From the NCBI RefSeq assembly GCF_002850745.1, contig NZ_KZ559478.1, forward strand, positions 175,905 through 216,671: a DNA stretch of 40,767 nt, in the 5' to 3' direction. Position 1 is the first letter of the stretch. The number at the start of each line of letters is the position of its first letter. Made by a program: the position numbers and the translations under genes. The stretch is from Nonomuraea indica (GTDB lineage: Bacteria; Actinomycetota; Actinomycetes; Streptosporangiales; Streptosporangiaceae). Of this stretch, positions 38,963 through 40,767 are shown in pieces. The notes under the pieces are model-generated. The model saw only the letters and a list, made by a program, of their open reading frames with translations. It did no database searches and was not told the DNA's origin.

Positions 38963-40054
38963 TCATTCCCGGTGCGGCAGGTTCCACAGGTGGAGAGTGG
39001 TCTGGTCCTTGGAGACCGTGTACCAGGCGGCCTGCCCCGCTGATCGGGGAGGTCCCGAGACAGGGAAGGGGTAGGCGACCTGGCCGCGCAGGGCCATCGT
39101 GCGTGGGTCGACAAGCCAGTGGCGGGGGTCCTCCGCGGAGTCCTCGGTGCCGACCACGGCGGTGTCGTCGTAGGGGAACGCCGCCGCCTCGTAGTCCCAC
39201 CGAACGCGGTCGTGGTCCGAGTTTGGGGGAAGGGGCACGGCTTCGTCGGTGTCCAGATGCTGTAGTTCGATGCCATCCTTCGCCCGGTGCAGGTAGAGGG
39301 TCCACTGCCCCGGGTCCGTGGTCAGGAAGTGCTCCCCGGACGGGCTCACGGCGAGGAGGACCTCCTCGACGAACCGCTGGACGGTGAGGTTCGCGCCGTC
39401 CCAGTGTCCCCACAGCACGGGCGAGTTCTCCTCGCCTTCGCCGATGGTCAGCCCCATGTACGCCGGGTTCGGATGGGGGAAGTGGATGGAGCCCGATCCC
39501 ACGGTCATCGTCTCGGCCCGGGTCAGTACCGTGCCGTCGGCGGGGTCGAGGATCAGCCATTCCTCGTTGACGTCGCGCCCCGCGTGGTTGCGGATGTGGG
39601 CCCAGAGGAGCTTGCCGTCTGAGGAGAAGGCCGCCGACCCGCTGTCCGCGTGGCCGTGGTGGTAGTCGTCGGCGTACTCGGAGAACGAGGCATGGGCCTT
39701 GGTGCACACGGCGGCGGACCAACAACCGTGCCGGATTTCCCACCGCACGGTGCCGGTCGAATCCACGGCTCGCAGCGCGTGCACGCCGGCGAACACGGCG
39801 AGATCACCGGTGGGAGAGACCGCCACCGAGCCGTACCGGCGGGGCCACGGCGCGGGGAAGTGGGCCTCCATCCCCTCCCCGTCCAGGTCGCGGACGGCCA
39901 GCTCGGTGTCCCCACGCTGCACCAGCAGCCTGCGCCCAGGCCAGTGCAGCACCTGTGGACCGTCCGCCGACGCGGGGTCGAGCGGAGCGGCGGCGGTGGC
40001 CACGAGACGAGCGGCGAACTGGTTGGAACCCTCGTGGATGGCATCGTTTGGCAC
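38963..40054 (-). CDS. Beta-propeller-like protein of unknown function
   Basis: 363 residues starting at GTG 40054. Repeating blade-like segments end in strand-turn patterns with Ser-x-Asp-Gly or Ser-x-x-Gly: YGSVAVSPTGDLAVFAG, SAAFSSDGKLLWAHI, VLLAVSPSGEHFLTTD, AAAFPYDDTAVVGT, AAWYTVSKDQTTLHLW. This is the WD40/YVTN-like propeller pattern. There is no signal peptide, so it is probably cytosolic. It may act as an interaction scaffold, but nothing nearby shows with what. It is enclosed by transposase relics on both sides, which hints at transfer or rearrangement. Confidence 0.7.
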   Translation of the reverse strand: MPNDAIHEGSNQFAARLVATAAAPLDPASADGPQVLHWPGRRLLVQRGDTELAVRDLDGEGMEAHFPAPWPRRYGSVAVSPTGDLAVFAGVHALRAVDSTGTVRWEIRHGCWSAAVCTKAHASFSEYADDYHHGHADSGSAAFSSDGKLLWAHIRNHAGRDVNEEWLILDPADGTVLTRAETMTVGSGSIHFPHPNPAYMGLTIGEGEENSPVLWGHWDGANLTVQRFVEEVLLAVSPSGEHFLTTDPGQWTLYLHRAKDGIELQHLDTDEAVPLPPNSDHDRVRWDYEAAAFPYDDTAVVGTEDSAEDPRHWLVDPRTMALRGQVAYPFPVSGPPRSAGQAAWYTVSKDQTTLHLWNLPHRE

Positions 40055-40129
40055 AGTCGCATGGTTTCACACGCCTCGGATGGTGAAGTCACCCGTTCTG
40101 TCCCGGCTTTCTGCACCGTGTCTTCGGCC

Positions 40130-40294
40130 TCACTTTGCGTGCTCAGCATCCGGTAACACCGCCGCGAGCAGCGAATGCCGGTTCTCCTCGAACAGCGCCG
40201 CCAAGAAAATCAAGCCTGATGTGGCTGGTGACTGGGTGATCACGAGCGGCGTGTCCCCCTCGATCAAGTGAAAAAGCTCCTGGACGATGCACAC
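40130..40294 (-). CDS. Possible 54-residue protein or gene remnant
   Basis: Open frame from GTG 40294 (MCIVQELFHLIEGDTPLV at the start, LLAAVLPDAEHAK at the end). The composition and codon use look protein-like, but no ribosome binding site or family is seen. It may be the tail of a gene broken by the adjacent insertion sequence. Confidence 0.25.
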   Translation of the reverse strand: MCIVQELFHLIEGDTPLVITQSPATSGLIFLAALFEENRHSLLAAVLPDAEHAK

Positions 40295-40404
40295 CGACCA
40301 AGATCGTGTATCGCCAGAAGCTTCGGTGCTGTTCTACCGTGCCGCCCTGCCGTTGTCACATCGCACCCTGAACTACGTGGCCAGCGTGATCCGCCGACCG
40401 TGGT

Positions 40405-40690
40405 GGCGCGGTGCGGGCAGCAGCGCAGCCGGGCCAGGATCTTCCAGGTCTTCAACGTGGCGACGGCGCGTTCTCCACAGGCACGGATGCGAGCATGTGC
40501 GCAGTGGACCGAGCGCTGATGACGCGACAGCGGCGGCCGCAGCCGATGACCTTTGAACGGCGTGCGGATGCTGCCGCCTGCGCCTTGGTAGCCCCTGTCG
40601 GCGAAGGCCTTCACCCCTGCGGCGTCAGCGCGTCGATCAGGCCGGTGGCGTGTGCCGCGGTCAGGTCATGCGTGGCACCGATGGAGGCAG
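40405..40690 (-). pseudogene. Internal fragment of an IS5-type transposase
   Basis: Frames read HDLTAAHATGLIDAL, then after a one-base frameshift near 40612 VKAFADRGYQGA, TPFKGHRLRPPLSRHQRSV, HARIRACGERAVATLKTWKIL and RCCPHRAT. This is the DDE-domain part of IS5-family transposases. Similarity stops abruptly at about 40405. The frameshift and truncation make it inactive. Confidence 0.82.
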
Positions 40691-40713
40691 CTCACTGCCC
40701 TTCGCCACAAACA

Positions 40714-40749
40714 GAAATGGGGCCTCACCCGAAGGTGAGACCCCATTTC
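40714..40749. terminator. Strong hairpin terminator at the right edge
   Basis: Sixteen-bp arms with one mismatch (40714-40729 and 40734-40749), flanked by AAAT/ATTT and closed by a stable CGAA tetraloop. Probably the terminator of a gene beyond the window. Confidence 0.75.
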
Positions 40750-40767
40750 CAAAGATTGTCCGGCGGT

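Overview
The window is GC-rich DNA from an actinobacterium. Gene content (CysO-type sulfur carrier beside threonine synthase, DUF3263, DUF1707, SepF paralogue, CtpE-like ATPase, mycosin-type protease, SAM hydroxide adenosyltransferase, DUF6461), frequent GTG starts and apparently leaderless promoters point to Streptosporangiales, perhaps a Nonomuraea relative. The genus is inferred; there is no rRNA here to test it.

Region 1 (1-5.2 kb, mostly minus strand) is a housekeeping block: a 25-bp minisatellite, groEL with two CIRCE operators, a cold-shock gene with a structured leader, and a cysO-thrC operon under an S-box (SAM-I) riboswitch whose closing helix abuts the thrC ribosome binding site. 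An ECF-type sigma factor follows. Region 2 (5.2-11.9 kb) carries otsA and otsB, separated by an MFS transporter, a membrane protein with an ESX/WXG-like N-terminus and a secreted Cys-containing protein. The ESX-like gene is bracketed by collinear duplicated fragments, which look like the scar of a rearrangement. DUF3263 and a SAM hydrolase follow. Region 3 (12-15.6 kb) holds a secreted protein translationally coupled to a membrane-anchored mycosin-like subtilase, then a DUF35/Ltp2-like thiolase pair behind a CAAG-CG-CTTG operator resembling the KstR2 site.

Region 4 (15.7-21.4 kb, minus) is a complete oppABCDF peptide/nickel-type ABC importer operon. Region 5 (21.9-23.7 kb) is a Wzm/Wzt-type polysaccharide exporter. 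Region 6 (23.7-26.1 kb) is the most unusual part: a strong promoter directly abutted by a LexA-type box drives a 51-codon gene resembling the start of a DUF222 protein. A non-coding tract with three strong hairpins in a row follows, then a secreted low-complexity protein ending in sixteen uninterrupted LPxxx pentapeptides, several of which read LPxTG.

Region 7 (26.4-34 kb) has a divergent lysine-2,3-aminomutase-family radical SAM enzyme, a DUF1707 protein, plsX with a hairpin leader, a CtpE-like P-type ATPase and argS (4-bp overlap). Region 8 (34-40.8 kb) has a membrane/coiled-coil protein, a sepF paralogue, a PhzF-family gene, small and DUF6461 proteins, and a beta-propeller-like protein lying between two decayed IS5-type transposase fragments, which suggests accessory, rearranged DNA at the right edge.
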